Positions 1 through 8,467 of a DNA stretch of 64,000 nucleotides are shown here, piece by piece. The translations under genes were made by a program, and so were the position numbers. The stretch spans positions 62,001 through 126,000 of the forward strand of contig DUMA01000022.1 of NCBI GenBank assembly GCA_012840135.1, in the 5' to 3' direction. Each line of letters starts with the position of its first letter. The stretch's first letter is position 1. A model generated the notes under the pieces. The model saw nothing but the letters and a program-made list of their open reading frames with translations. It was not told where the DNA came from and searched no databases. The DNA is from Thermoanaerobacterales bacterium. GTDB taxonomy: Bacteria; Bacillota; Thermosediminibacteria; Thermosediminibacterales; Tepidanaerobacteraceae.

Positions 1-1
1 T

Positions 2-631
2 GGTATAATTCTTGCAACAGGTGCTGCGAGAAATACCGATATCGATGAACTGGTTAGTGAAACCTGGGCTTACTGTGAATTATTCAACTTACCGGAAGTA
101 AGCGCAGAAGAAAAAAATATAATTCATGAACAAACCAAAATTTGCCTGATTAAGCATGATGATATTATAAAAACCCTTGATTATGGCTCATTAATAGATA
201 AAAAAAGCGTTGACAGTATTAAAGAACATATAAAAAAAATAACCACTATATATATCCCGGCGCTGCTTTCGGAAAACATGTTAAGAGAATTAAATCAAAC
301 AATAGGCAGTCTGTGGGATGGTAAAATACTCATAGTAAGAGATCCCATAAAAATTGCAGCTGGCGGTAACCCCCAGAATGTAATATGTGAAATAAGTACT
401 TTATTAAATTCAGGCGGCAAAATTAAGGTGTTTAAAAAGATGCCAATTTTAGCCATTAGCGTCAATCCTTTTTATCCACTTTATAGATATGAGAATAATA
501 ACTACGAAGCAGGTTTTGTAGATGCAGATGAACTTTTTTCAAAGATGAAAAAAGCAGTCCCAGTACCGGTAGTGGATGTAAAAAGGCAAGGGGTAAATGT
601 GTTGATATCATTGATAAAGACGCATTTTTAG
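2..631 (+). CDS. Unrecognised protein, 3' part only
   Basis: The reading frame is open from the left edge to the TAG at 629-631, so the gene begins outside the window and about 209 C-terminal residues are visible. I do not recognise the family. The visible part is soluble, without membrane segments, with a glycine-rich stretch ILATGAARN at its very start and an alternating hydrophobic/charged pattern that suggests an alpha/beta fold. An internal ATG at 278 has no ribosome site and is not a real start. The next gene begins 16 bp downstream with its own Shine-Dalgarno, so the two are probably co-transcribed and may act on a common substrate (inference). Confidence 0.7.
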   Translation, partial: GIILATGAARNTDIDELVSETWAYCELFNLPEVSAEEKNIIHEQTKICLIKHDDIIKTLDYGSLIDKKSVDSIKEHIKKITTIYIPALLSENMLRELNQTIGSLWDGKILIVRDPIKIAAGGNPQNVICEISTLLNSGGKIKVFKKMPILAISVNPFYPLYRYENNNYEAGFVDADELFSKMKKAVPVPVVDVKRQGVNVLISLIKTHF

Positions 632-647
632 TAAAGAGGTGTCCTTT

Positions 648-1328
648 ATGGAAACGTTGGCTATAGTCGGAACAGGGAGGATGGGTTCTCTGCTGGCCAG
701 AAAACTGTCAGGAAAATATAAACTAATACTTATTGATAAAGATATACGGCAGTGCGGACAGCTGGCCCGTGAGTTAGGAGTGGAAGGTATCATAGAATAC
801 TCTATTCTTGCCAAAACTGATTTTATTATCTTAGCCTTACCCGCTTCAATTATCCCAGAGGCAATAAATGAAATAAAACCTTTTTTAAAACAGGAACATG
901 TTTTAATAAATGTTTCCACAGACACCGGTTTAGAGGAATTTAATACTGTAAAGAACTTCTGCAAGCCTGTTTCAGCAAAAATTATCGGCCATGCACTTCA
1001 GATAGGGTTTGGGGAGCTCCCGCTAATAATAATAGATGGAGAAGATGAAAGAGCCCGCAATAAGACTGCTGAGATCTTCAGCAATATAGGGGCGGTCAAA
1101 TTCGGCTCTGAAAAAATTGTTGCGGATATTAATCATATTGCAAGTGAAGAAGGTATTAAGGCGGCATATAACATTCAAAATAAACTAAAGCAGATCGGTA
1201 TACCGGAAGAATATATCAGTTTTGCCATAAGGAACGTAGCGTGCGGTACCATGAACGCGTATTCTATAGGAGATGCAGGGCCTTTTGCACGGGAAATAAT
1301 AAAGAAGTTAAATCAAAAAAATGACTGA
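648..1328 (+). CDS. NAD(P)-binding dehydrogenase, ProC/TyrA-like
   Basis: About 226 residues. The N-terminus carries the dinucleotide-binding motif VGTGRMGS followed by an acidic residue at the end of the second strand (LIDKD), as in NAD(P)-dependent dehydrogenases. The order of a Rossmann domain of about 150 residues and a helical C-terminal domain resembles pyrroline-5-carboxylate reductase and prephenate dehydrogenase, but neither family's signature is complete, so the substrate is unknown. I chose ATG 648 over GTG 639 because AAGAGG at 634-639 lies 8 bp before the ATG, whereas the GTG falls inside the ribosome site. It is probably the last gene of the operon entering from the left, since an intrinsic terminator follows directly. 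Confidence 0.7.
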   Translation: METLAIVGTGRMGSLLARKLSGKYKLILIDKDIRQCGQLARELGVEGIIEYSILAKTDFIILALPASIIPEAINEIKPFLKQEHVLINVSTDTGLEEFNTVKNFCKPVSAKIIGHALQIGFGELPLIIIDGEDERARNKTAEIFSNIGAVKFGSEKIVADINHIASEEGIKAAYNIQNKLKQIGIPEEYISFAIRNVACGTMNAYSIGDAGPFAREIIKKLNQKND

Positions 1329-1352
1329 TTCCGCTCTGGAATCAGTTTTTTA
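1325..1352 (+). terminator. Rho-independent terminator
   Basis: The 8-bp arms CTGATTCC and GGAATCAG enclose a 5-nt loop and are followed by six T residues. The left arm overlaps the stop codon of the dehydrogenase gene. Confidence 0.85.
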
Positions 1353-1432
1353 TTCACCTATTTTTTCACCTATTTTACCTCTTTTGAATAGATTATTAAT
1401 GAACTTTATCTTTTTCAAAAGGGGTGAATGAA

Positions 1433-2383
1433 ATGGCTTTAAATTATTATTGTATAGATGCTGGTTCTCAGTACTGTCCGTGCCATCTGGCAAAGACTGA
1501 AAATTGTCTTATTTGCTCGATGATGCAGGGGAAAGAAATTTGCGACTGCAGATGGCAGGGAATTTGCGTATATCAAGAGTATATGTGGGCAGATGGTAAA
1601 ATAGAAGAAAGAAAAACAATACCGGCTTCTGTTGTCGAAAAGAATTTTTTAACAGACAAACTTGTTATCATTAAGATCTTTATCCCATTGGATTCTCTTG
1701 TCAGAGAATTAAATCAACCTGGAACTTTTGTCTTTTTAAGGTCCGAAGGTTCTCCAGAATACTATGATGTCCCGTTATGCGTTATGGATATAGATGAGTC
1801 AAATAAAATTTTGAGTTTTGCAGTAAATATAGTTGGTCCCAAGACAAAAGCCATAATCATGTCGGATAGCATGGTTTTAATGCGTGGTCCATACTGGAAT
1901 GGTCTTTTAGGTTTAAAACATATTAAGTCGAGCTACAGCAAACACTGGCTTATAATAGGAAGGGGAATAGGTCAGGCCTCCATAATCTCTGTGGTAAAGA
2001 ACCTTTTGAGAGGAAATAATAACATCACCGTCCTATTGGATTCCGGCACTCTAAAAATAAATATTGCTGAAGATGAACTAAAAAAAATTGGGGTCATCCC
2101 TCAAGAATTTGAATTAAACAATGCCTTCTATAAAAAGCGGCTGAGGGAGATTATAGAGAAAAATGCTGTAGATTTTGTGTATAGCAGTGGTTCAGATATC
2201 CAGCACATGTTCATACAAAATATATTGAATAAGCTGAGCAGACGTATACCGCTGATAGCCTCCAATAATCATCAGCTCTGCTGCGGCGAAGGGATTTGCG
2301 GAAGCTGCGAGACACTGATCGATGGTGAATTGATACATTTTTGCAAAGTTCAACTCGGAAGTGAAAATGTGCTGGGAGGGTAA
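1433..2383 (+). CDS. FAD/NAD-binding oxidoreductase with 2Fe-2S site (PyrK-like) and Cys-rich N-terminus
   Basis: A 316-residue electron-transfer flavoprotein of the ferredoxin-NADP reductase superfamily. The middle has the FAD-binding barrel and an NAD-binding segment (LIIGRGIGQAS, about residue 180), and the C-terminus holds a Cys cluster CCGEGICGSC...C as in the 2Fe-2S site of dihydroorotate dehydrogenase PyrK and sulfide dehydrogenase subunits. Unusually, residues 7-45 contain eight cysteines (positions 7, 15, 17, 25, 28, 37, 39, 45), suggesting a further Fe-S or zinc site. ATG 1433 has AAAGGGG 9 bp upstream and is preferred over GTG 1424. It lies 3 bp before the next flavoprotein gene, so the two probably form a complex passing electrons between NAD(P)H and the partner (inference); the substrate is unknown. 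Confidence 0.8.
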   Translation: MALNYYCIDAGSQYCPCHLAKTENCLICSMMQGKEICDCRWQGICVYQEYMWADGKIEERKTIPASVVEKNFLTDKLVIIKIFIPLDSLVRELNQPGTFVFLRSEGSPEYYDVPLCVMDIDESNKILSFAVNIVGPKTKAIIMSDSMVLMRGPYWNGLLGLKHIKSSYSKHWLIIGRGIGQASIISVVKNLLRGNNNITVLLDSGTLKINIAEDELKKIGVIPQEFELNNAFYKKRLREIIEKNAVDFVYSSGSDIQHMFIQNILNKLSRRIPLIASNNHQLCCGEGICGSCETLIDGELIHFCKVQLGSENVLGG

Positions 2384-2386
2384 AAA

Positions 2387-3709
2387 ATGGTAAAAGTAGT
2401 AGTGATAGGTGGAGGATGGGCGGGATGTGGCGCTGCTTTGACTGCAAGAAAGGCGGGGGCAGATGTTACAATTCTTGAAAAGACTGATATGCTTTTGGGG
2501 TGCGGCCTCGTGGGGGGGATAATTCGCAATAATGGCAGATTCACGGCTGCAGAGGAAGCAATAGCCCTGGGGGCAGGAGAGCTTTTTCAAATAGCCGACA
2601 GTGTAGCAAGACATAAGAATGTGGACTTCCCGGGCCATAAACATGCAACTTTATATGATGTGACTAAAATTGAACCGAAGGTCCGTGAATTTCTAGAGGA
2701 TATGGGTGTAAATATAAAATTTAAATGTCGTGCAGTAGATGTAAGAGTAAAAGAAAGGACAATACAGGGTATCATGCTTGCCAGTCAAGAAATTGTAGAG
2801 GGAGATGAATTCATTGAAACAACCGGTTCTTCAGGTCCAATGGGCAATTGTTTAAAATATGGCAATGGCTGCTCCATGTGTATTCAGCGATGTCCGGCGT
2901 ACGGTCCGAGAGTTAGCATAAGTAAAAGAGCTGGCGTGGAAGATTTGGTTGGAAGGCGCTCTGCCGATATATATGGAGCTATGAGCGGGTCTTGCAAATT
3001 AAATAAAGATACGTTGGGGGAAAATATAAAAAGACAACTGGACGAAAAAGGAGTTGTGGTGATTAAAATACCTGAAGAATATATAAAAAAAGAAAAACTC
3101 TCCATGAAAGTATGCCAGCAATATGCCCTGGAGGAATATGCAACAAATATTGTCCTCCTTGATACCGGGTATGCCAAATTCATGACTCCATTTTTTCCAT
3201 TGGAAGATCTGAGGAAAATAAAAGGATTCGAAAATGCTAGATTTGAAGATCCTTATGCTGCAAGTAAAGGTAATTCTATACGGTATATGTCCATGGCACC
3301 CAGAGATGATTGTATGCAGGTAATAGGACTAAATAACCTCTTTTGTGCCGGTGAAAAGTCGGGGCCATTCATCGGGCATACTGAAGCTATCTGTACCGGG
3401 ATTCTGGCGGGCCATAACAGTGTCAGAAAAGCACTTAATCTGGAACTTATAAAGTTGCCAAGAGCCTTAGCCATAGGAGATATGATTGCTTATGTTAATG
3501 AACAAATAAAGACCGAAAACGGGCTCTACAAAAGGTTTACATTTGCCGGATCCATATACTTTGAAAGAATGAAGAAACTAGGCCTTTATGAAACTTCTCC
3601 GGAGGCAATAAAAGACAGGGTTGCAAAACTGAATCTTTTAGGAATTTTTAAAGAAAACCTTATTATTAAGCAGGAAAAAGTAGCCGGAATGTATAATAAT
3701 AGATTCTAG
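2387..3709 (+). CDS. FAD-dependent oxidoreductase (GidA-like fold)
   Basis: A 440-residue flavoprotein. The N-terminal VIGGGWAGCGAAL motif and an acidic residue ending strand two (TILEK) mark the FAD-binding Rossmann fold; a second FAD-contact region NLFCAGEKSG near residue 315 resembles that of the GidA/TrmFO superfamily. A Cys cluster CSMCIQRCP around residues 165-173 may bind a redox centre. It begins 3 bp after the PyrK-like gene, with GGGAGGG at 2374-2380, so the pair is translated together. The likely role is the substrate-converting half of a two-protein complex with the upstream electron carrier; the substrate cannot be told from sequence. It is not a tRNA-modifying GidA: it is too short and lacks that C-terminal domain. 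Confidence 0.8.
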   Translation: MVKVVVIGGGWAGCGAALTARKAGADVTILEKTDMLLGCGLVGGIIRNNGRFTAAEEAIALGAGELFQIADSVARHKNVDFPGHKHATLYDVTKIEPKVREFLEDMGVNIKFKCRAVDVRVKERTIQGIMLASQEIVEGDEFIETTGSSGPMGNCLKYGNGCSMCIQRCPAYGPRVSISKRAGVEDLVGRRSADIYGAMSGSCKLNKDTLGENIKRQLDEKGVVVIKIPEEYIKKEKLSMKVCQQYALEEYATNIVLLDTGYAKFMTPFFPLEDLRKIKGFENARFEDPYAASKGNSIRYMSMAPRDDCMQVIGLNNLFCAGEKSGPFIGHTEAICTGILAGHNSVRKALNLELIKLPRALAIGDMIAYVNEQIKTENGLYKRFTFAGSIYFERMKKLGLYETSPEAIKDRVAKLNLLGIFKENLIIKQEKVAGMYNNRF

Positions 3710-3723
3710 AAGGGGAGTTTTTA

Positions 3724-4437
3724 TTGAAGATACGACTGCAGAGGTTTTTGGCAAATGCTGGTGTGGCATCAAGAAGAGCCAGTGAAAAGATAATACTGTC
3801 TGGTAGAGTTCAGGTCAATGGCAGGATTGTAAGAGAACTTGGTTTTAAAATAGATCCCGATGTCGATGAGATTAAAGTAGATGGAAAGATATGTCACGAA
3901 GAACAGCGACATATCTATATAATGATGAACAAGCCCGCAGGAGTGGTAACCACGGTAAAAGATCCTTTCGGCAGGCCTACCGTAATTGATATCATAAAGG
4001 GCCTGAAAGAAAGGGTCTACCCTGTGGGCCGTCTGGACATGGATACCGAAGGACTTTTGATACTAACTAACGATGGAGAAGTGACTTACAGGTTAACTCA
4101 TCCGAAGCATGAAGTTGAAAAGACATATTTGGCCCATGTAAAAGGAATGGTCACTAGACGACAGATACTGATGCTGGAAATGGGCATAAAGCTTGAAGAT
4201 GGCCTTACAGCTCCTGCAAAGGTGAGGATAGTAAAACGCATCGGTGATTCTACGGTTCTGGAGATAAAGATTCATGAGGGCAAAAAAAGACAGGTAAGAC
4301 GGATGTGCAGTGCTATCGGTAACCCTGTAATTCATCTCAAAAGGACACATATAGGTAATCTTTCATTGAATAATCTAAAACCGGGCCAGTGGAGATTTAT
4401 GACAGCAAAAGAAATAGAGTATATTAAAAATCTTTAA
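3724..4437 (+). CDS. rluB: Pseudouridine synthase, RsuA/RluB family
   Basis: A 237-residue enzyme converting a specific uridine of rRNA to pseudouridine. Residues 1-60 form an S4 RNA-binding domain (RFLANAGVASRRASEK). The catalytic domain shows GRLDMDTEGLLILTNDG near residue 102, whose first Asp is the catalytic residue of the family, and the later motif EGKKRQVRRM. In low-GC Gram-positives this family member is RluB, acting on 23S rRNA near position 2605; RsuA-type activity on 16S rRNA cannot be excluded. It starts with TTG behind AGAAGGGGAG. It follows the flavoprotein gene by 14 bp and is probably in the same transcript. Confidence 0.9.
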   Translation: MKIRLQRFLANAGVASRRASEKIILSGRVQVNGRIVRELGFKIDPDVDEIKVDGKICHEEQRHIYIMMNKPAGVVTTVKDPFGRPTVIDIIKGLKERVYPVGRLDMDTEGLLILTNDGEVTYRLTHPKHEVEKTYLAHVKGMVTRRQILMLEMGIKLEDGLTAPAKVRIVKRIGDSTVLEIKIHEGKKRQVRRMCSAIGNPVIHLKRTHIGNLSLNNLKPGQWRFMTAKEIEYIKNL

Positions 4438-4457
4438 CGAGACAAGGAGGAGAGTTT

Positions 4458-4910
4458 TTGATATCTATTCGTAAAGCTTTACCAACGGATATTTCTAAAG
4501 TAAAAGAAGTTTTATCAAAGGTTAATCTGTCAGCAGATATAGATAGCATCGACAATTTTATGGTTATGGAGCTGGACAATAACATAATAGCAACTGCAGG
4601 GCTTGAAATCTATCAAGATGTAGCCATCCTGAGATCGGTAGCAGTTCTGCCGGAATTTCAGCATCAGGGCCTGGGCGATGGTCTGGTCAGGGCCATGATA
4701 AACTATGCAGATCGGAGAAAAATAAGTAAGTTGTTTTTGTTTACTCAAACTGCTAGAGGATTTTTTGAGAAAATCGGGTTTAAGCTCATACAGAGAGAAA
4801 CCATTGATGAAAGATGCAAAACATCACAGCAGTATAAAAGCAACTGCCCAGTGAATGCTTATGTTATGGAACTTAATGTGAAGGAATTCTTCAACAGTAT
4901 ACATTGTTAA
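4458..4910 (+). CDS. GNAT family N-acetyltransferase
   Basis: A 150-residue protein of the Gcn5-related acetyltransferase fold, transferring acetyl from acetyl-CoA to an amine. The acetyl-CoA site is seen as VLPEFQHQGLGDGLV (about residues 63-77), matching the Q/R-x-x-G-x-G/A signature; the FFEKIGFK motif near residue 102 is the usual C-terminal part. It resembles ArgA/ArsN-type short acetyltransferases, but the substrate is uncertain. The start is TTG 4458 behind AAGGAGGA, 20 bp after rluB. The gene ends the first + strand run: a new promoter lies just downstream. Confidence 0.8.
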   Translation: MISIRKALPTDISKVKEVLSKVNLSADIDSIDNFMVMELDNNIIATAGLEIYQDVAILRSVAVLPEFQHQGLGDGLVRAMINYADRRKISKLFLFTQTARGFFEKIGFKLIQRETIDERCKTSQQYKSNCPVNAYVMELNVKEFFNSIHC

Positions 4911-4950
4911 TAATAAAATAAATATTCTTTTTTTATTTTTAGAACTATAT

Positions 4951-4979
4951 TTGAATATTTTATACATATCTGGTATAAT
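4951..4979 (+). promoter_or_regulatory. Sigma-A promoter of the speE operon
   Basis: TTGAAT at 4951-4956 and TATAAT at 4974-4979 are separated by 17 bp, and a TG one base before the -10 makes it an extended -10 promoter. It lies 40 bp before the speE start. Confidence 0.8.
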
Positions 4980-5018
4980 TTTTTGCGAAATGTAAACTCA
5001 TACAGAGAGGTGTTTAAA

Positions 5019-5843
5019 GTGGAGTTATGGTTTTCAGAATATCAATCTAAAAATGTAAGATTTTCAGTTAGAATAAAAGATATGCTTTATTCGAAAAAAA
5101 CCCCATATCAATTTCTTTGTGTGTTCGACACGGAAGATATGGGAAGAATTATGACCCTCGATGATGTGGTGCAGCTTACTACCAAAGATGAGTTTGTATA
5201 TCACGAGATGATATCCCATGTTCCGCTCTTCACCCATAGATCCCCTGAAAGGGTGCTGGTAATAGGAGGAGGTGATGGAGGTACTGTAAGGGAAATTCTA
5301 AAACATCCCGTAAAAGAAGTTCACCTTGTTGAAATAGATGAACAGGTGATCGAGGCTTCCAAAAAGTTTTTTCCATCTTTAAGTTCGGGTTTTTCAGACC
5401 CCAGAACCAGTGTATTTTGCGAAGATGGCATTGAGTTTGTTAAAAAAAATAAGGGTTATGACGTTATCATAATTGACTCTACTGATCCCCTTGGACCTGC
5501 GGTGGGGCTTTTTTCGAGAGAATTTTATAGAGATGTGTTCTATGCATTAAATGATGATGGAATTATGGTGGCACAGACCGAATCTCCATTTTTCTATGGT
5601 GAGTTTCTAAAGCGCGTTTATAGCGATATTTCATCGGTTTTTAAGTTCACCAATGTTTATACGGCGGTTATTCCGACTTATCCTGGAGCGCTCTGGACCT
5701 TTACAATGGGTTCCAAATCCATAGATCCAATATCAGTAAACTCTATGAAATTACCGGAGTTTGACACCAAATATTATTCCCCAGACATACACAAAAACTG
5801 CTTTGTGCTGCCACCCTTTGTCCAAAAAATGATTTCAAAATAA
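5019..5843 (+). CDS. speE: Spermidine synthase (polyamine aminopropyltransferase)
   Basis: A 274-residue cytosolic enzyme that moves the aminopropyl group of decarboxylated S-adenosylmethionine to putrescine (or in thermophiles sometimes agmatine). The glycine-rich nucleotide site VLVIGGGDGGTVREIL and the catalytic region IIDSTDPLGPA are intact, and the length fits the family. I placed the start at GTG 5019, which gives the typical N-terminus ELWFSEYQSKNV and has GAGAGG 8 bp upstream, rather than TTG 4983, which overlaps the transcription start region. It is followed 19 bp later by speB, so agmatine hydrolysis and aminopropyl transfer are co-expressed; the donor comes from SpeD at 14709. Confidence 0.95.
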   Translation: MELWFSEYQSKNVRFSVRIKDMLYSKKTPYQFLCVFDTEDMGRIMTLDDVVQLTTKDEFVYHEMISHVPLFTHRSPERVLVIGGGDGGTVREILKHPVKEVHLVEIDEQVIEASKKFFPSLSSGFSDPRTSVFCEDGIEFVKKNKGYDVIIIDSTDPLGPAVGLFSREFYRDVFYALNDDGIMVAQTESPFFYGEFLKRVYSDISSVFKFTNVYTAVIPTYPGALWTFTMGSKSIDPISVNSMKLPEFDTKYYSPDIHKNCFVLPPFVQKMISK

Positions 5844-5862
5844 AGGAGAAGAACTTAAGCTG

Positions 5863-6717
5863 ATGGAACATTTAATAGATCAGGGAAAGTTTTTAAGAGC
5901 AAAGCAAAACTATGATACCGCCAGGGTGGTTATCGTAGGTGTGCCTATGGATTTTACTGTAAGTTTCAGGCCGGGGACCCGCATGGGACCGAGGAAAATA
6001 CGTGAGGTTTCATATGGCCTGGAAGATTACAGCATTTATTTAGATGATACATTAAATGACAAGGATTATTTTGATGCCGGAGATGTGGACATACCCTTTG
6101 GTAATGTTGAAAAGAGCCTTGAAATTATCGAACAAGTTACAGCCAAATTGCTTGAAAGAAACAAAATACCGGTTTTTTTAGGTGGAGAGCACCTCATAAG
6201 CTATCCTATAATAAAACAGGTGGCAAAAAAGTATGAGGATCTGGTGGTGATACATTTCGACGCTCACGCAGACTTGAGGGACACATTCTTCGGAGAAAGG
6301 TTATCTCATGCTACCGTTATGAGAAGGGTATGCGAACATATAAAAGATAAGCACCTCTATCAATTTGGAATAAGGTCGGGCATAAAGGAAGAGTTCAATT
6401 TTGCAAAAGAGCATACTTGTATGTACCCTATCAATGTTAAAAAGCCTTTTATGGAATTACTGGACAAATTAAAACAAAGGCCCGTATATGTTACTCTGGA
6501 TATAGATGCCATTGATCCTGCTTTTGCCCCGGGCACAGGGACTCCCGAACCCGGAGGTTGCAACTCTCAGGATATTCTCGATGTGGTGTCTTCCTTTAAA
6601 GAGCTAAATATCGTAGGCTTCGATCTGGTGGAGGTATCTCCAGCCAGCGATTTATCTGAAAGAACTTCACTTTTAGCCGCAAAGATACTGCGGGAAGTTT
6701 TAATAGCCATATGTTAG
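5863..6717 (+). CDS. speB: Agmatinase (ureohydrolase family)
   Basis: A 284-residue binuclear manganese enzyme hydrolysing agmatine to putrescine and urea. The metal-binding motifs are all present: GGEH (about residue 107), DAHADLRD (about 130), SHATV and DIDAIDPAFAPGTGTPEPGG (about 213). In thermophiles the same family also hydrolyses N1-aminopropylagmatine, which would reverse the order relative to SpeE; the sequence alone does not decide. The purine-rich AAAGGAGA is 14-15 bp before the ATG, an unusually long spacing. It is the second gene of the speE operon. Confidence 0.92.
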   Translation: MEHLIDQGKFLRAKQNYDTARVVIVGVPMDFTVSFRPGTRMGPRKIREVSYGLEDYSIYLDDTLNDKDYFDAGDVDIPFGNVEKSLEIIEQVTAKLLERNKIPVFLGGEHLISYPIIKQVAKKYEDLVVIHFDAHADLRDTFFGERLSHATVMRRVCEHIKDKHLYQFGIRSGIKEEFNFAKEHTCMYPINVKKPFMELLDKLKQRPVYVTLDIDAIDPAFAPGTGTPEPGGCNSQDILDVVSSFKELNIVGFDLVEVSPASDLSERTSLLAAKILREVLIAIC

Positions 6718-6730
6718 TGAGTGAAAACCA

Positions 6731-7975
6731 ATGTCATTGCTTCTGAAGGTGGAAAACCTTGATTTTAAATATCAGGATACCGATGTGCTCAAAGGTATTA
6801 ATCTGGAAATAAATGCAGGAGATTTTGTAGGAATTTTGGGGCCAAACGGATGCGGAAAAACCACGCTGTTAAATAATATCAATCAATGGCTTAAACCTCA
6901 CAGAGGCTCCATTTATTTAAAAAATATAAACATTAGAAAGTTAAAACCTAAAATTCTGGCAAAATATGTGGCTACAGTACCTCAGGATACTTCTATAGAA
7001 TTGAGCTTTACCGTGGAACAGGTAGTTTTGATGGGGCGAAACCCCTACTTGATTAATTTTGAAGTAGAAAAAGAAAGAGATTTTGCTATAGCGGAAGAAT
7101 CGATGAAATTCATGGACATCTGGCACTTAAGGGAAAAACCGGTCCAGGAATTGAGCGGAGGGGAAAAACAAAGGGTTTTGATAGCCAGGGCTCTCACACA
7201 AGAACCGGAATTGCTTCTGCTGGATGAGCCCACATCTCACCTGGATATAAATTATCAATGGGAGCTATTGAGCCTTCTAAAGAAACTTTGTTTGAACAGA
7301 GGTATAACAATTATAGCTGTGATGCACGACATCAACCTGGCTTCCATGTTCTGTGACAAAATAATTCTTTTAAAGGATCATAAAATATTCAAGATGGGAC
7401 CTTTGATAGATGTGATTAATGAAAAAAACATTAAGGAAACCTTTAACATGGATGTCCGGGTGCACATGCAAAAAGATACCGGGAGGCCTTTAATTGTATT
7501 TTTAGGTCCAAAAGAAAAATCAGTTTTACCGAGACCTTTTAATACTATTCATGTTATCTGCGGAGGCGGAGAAGGTGAAAAGATACTGTATTATCTTAAA
7601 AGAAGAGGATATGAAGTTTCAGTAGGTGTATTGAATAAAGGGGATACGGATTGGTTGACTGCAAAGATGCTGGGTTTTGATGTGGTTGAGGAAGTGCCCT
7701 TTTCTCCCATATCCGATGAGAAGATGGAGGAAAATGAAAAATACGTTAAAAAATCTGATGCCGTATTGCTTGCCGATGTACCTTTTGGATACGGCAATTT
7801 AAAGAATCTTTTATGTCTCAAAAATATATTGCATCAAAAAAAGTTATTTATAATCGAAGAAAGAGCCATTGAATCAAGAGATTATACTAATGGTATGGCT
7901 GCGCAAATATACCGCGATATCAAGCATGGGGCTATATTAATAAATTCCTTTAATGAATTAAAAAGTTTTTTGTGA
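6731..7975 (+). CDS. Iron-complex/cobalamin-type ABC transporter ATPase with extra C-terminal domain
   Basis: A 414-residue protein. Residues 1-255 are an ABC ATPase of the FepC/BtuD class: Walker A GPNGCGKTTLL, signature LSGGEKQRV, Walker B LLLLDEPTSHLD and an H-loop in VMHD. Residues about 268-414 are an additional alpha/beta domain beginning IHVICGGGEGEKILYYL, with a glycine-rich first loop like a nucleotide-binding fold. No permease or substrate-binding protein lies nearby, so the partner must be encoded elsewhere. The gene follows speB by 13 bp with a weak ribosome site and may rely on translational coupling. ABC class is certain; the substrate (haem, siderophore, corrinoid) is not. Confidence 0.85.
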   Translation: MSLLLKVENLDFKYQDTDVLKGINLEINAGDFVGILGPNGCGKTTLLNNINQWLKPHRGSIYLKNINIRKLKPKILAKYVATVPQDTSIELSFTVEQVVLMGRNPYLINFEVEKERDFAIAEESMKFMDIWHLREKPVQELSGGEKQRVLIARALTQEPELLLLDEPTSHLDINYQWELLSLLKKLCLNRGITIIAVMHDINLASMFCDKIILLKDHKIFKMGPLIDVINEKNIKETFNMDVRVHMQKDTGRPLIVFLGPKEKSVLPRPFNTIHVICGGGEGEKILYYLKRRGYEVSVGVLNKGDTDWLTAKMLGFDVVEEVPFSPISDEKMEENEKYVKKSDAVLLADVPFGYGNLKNLLCLKNILHQKKLFIIEERAIESRDYTNGMAAQIYRDIKHGAILINSFNELKSFL

Positions 7976-7993
7976 CAATTGGAGGGCCTGCAT

Positions 7994-8455
7994 ATGGTCA
8001 AAGTGAAATTAGGGGATGACGTGGTCCAGAGTAAAATTAAATTTAAAGTAAGATTCGATTTCAAAGGGGAGTACAAACCTGGAAGATTCCTTTTCGGAGG
8101 AAAGTCTATCGAGCAAGCGGCTCTGGATGCCAGGGATGAGCAGGTAGCGTTACTAAAAAATATTCCCATACAGGGTATTTATTTTGAAGACTACGATATA
8201 TCAGCCGAACCGTACATAATTTTCGATGAGAATTTAAATGAAAAAGTAGCCTATGCTCCAGCTTTTTTAACCATTAATGCTGATTCAATAGAAGATATGG
8301 TAAGATTTGTAATGAGAGAGGAATTCAGAAAGCTGGAAGTGGAAGAACCATCGCAGATGTTAATAACAAATAAGGATCTGGAGAGATTACTCTTTAAAAT
8401 GAGTGAGGAATTCAAAAGTCAACTGGCCCTTTTTTCAAAAAAAATAAAAAAGTAA
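7994..8455 (+). CDS. Conserved-looking hypothetical protein
   Basis: A 153-residue soluble protein that I do not recognise. It has no signal peptide or membrane segment; the first half is rich in beta-prone residues and the last 45 residues are helical and lysine-rich (EEFKSQLALFSKKIKK). ATG 7994 has GGAGGG 7 bp upstream; the TTG at 7979 is part of that ribosome site. It sits 18 bp after the ABC ATPase gene and 12 bp before the flavoprotein gene, so it belongs to the same operon. Confidence 0.65.
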   Translation: MVKVKLGDDVVQSKIKFKVRFDFKGEYKPGRFLFGGKSIEQAALDARDEQVALLKNIPIQGIYFEDYDISAEPYIIFDENLNEKVAYAPAFLTINADSIEDMVRFVMREEFRKLEVEEPSQMLITNKDLERLLFKMSEEFKSQLALFSKKIKK

Positions 8456-8467
8456 TAGGATGATGTC

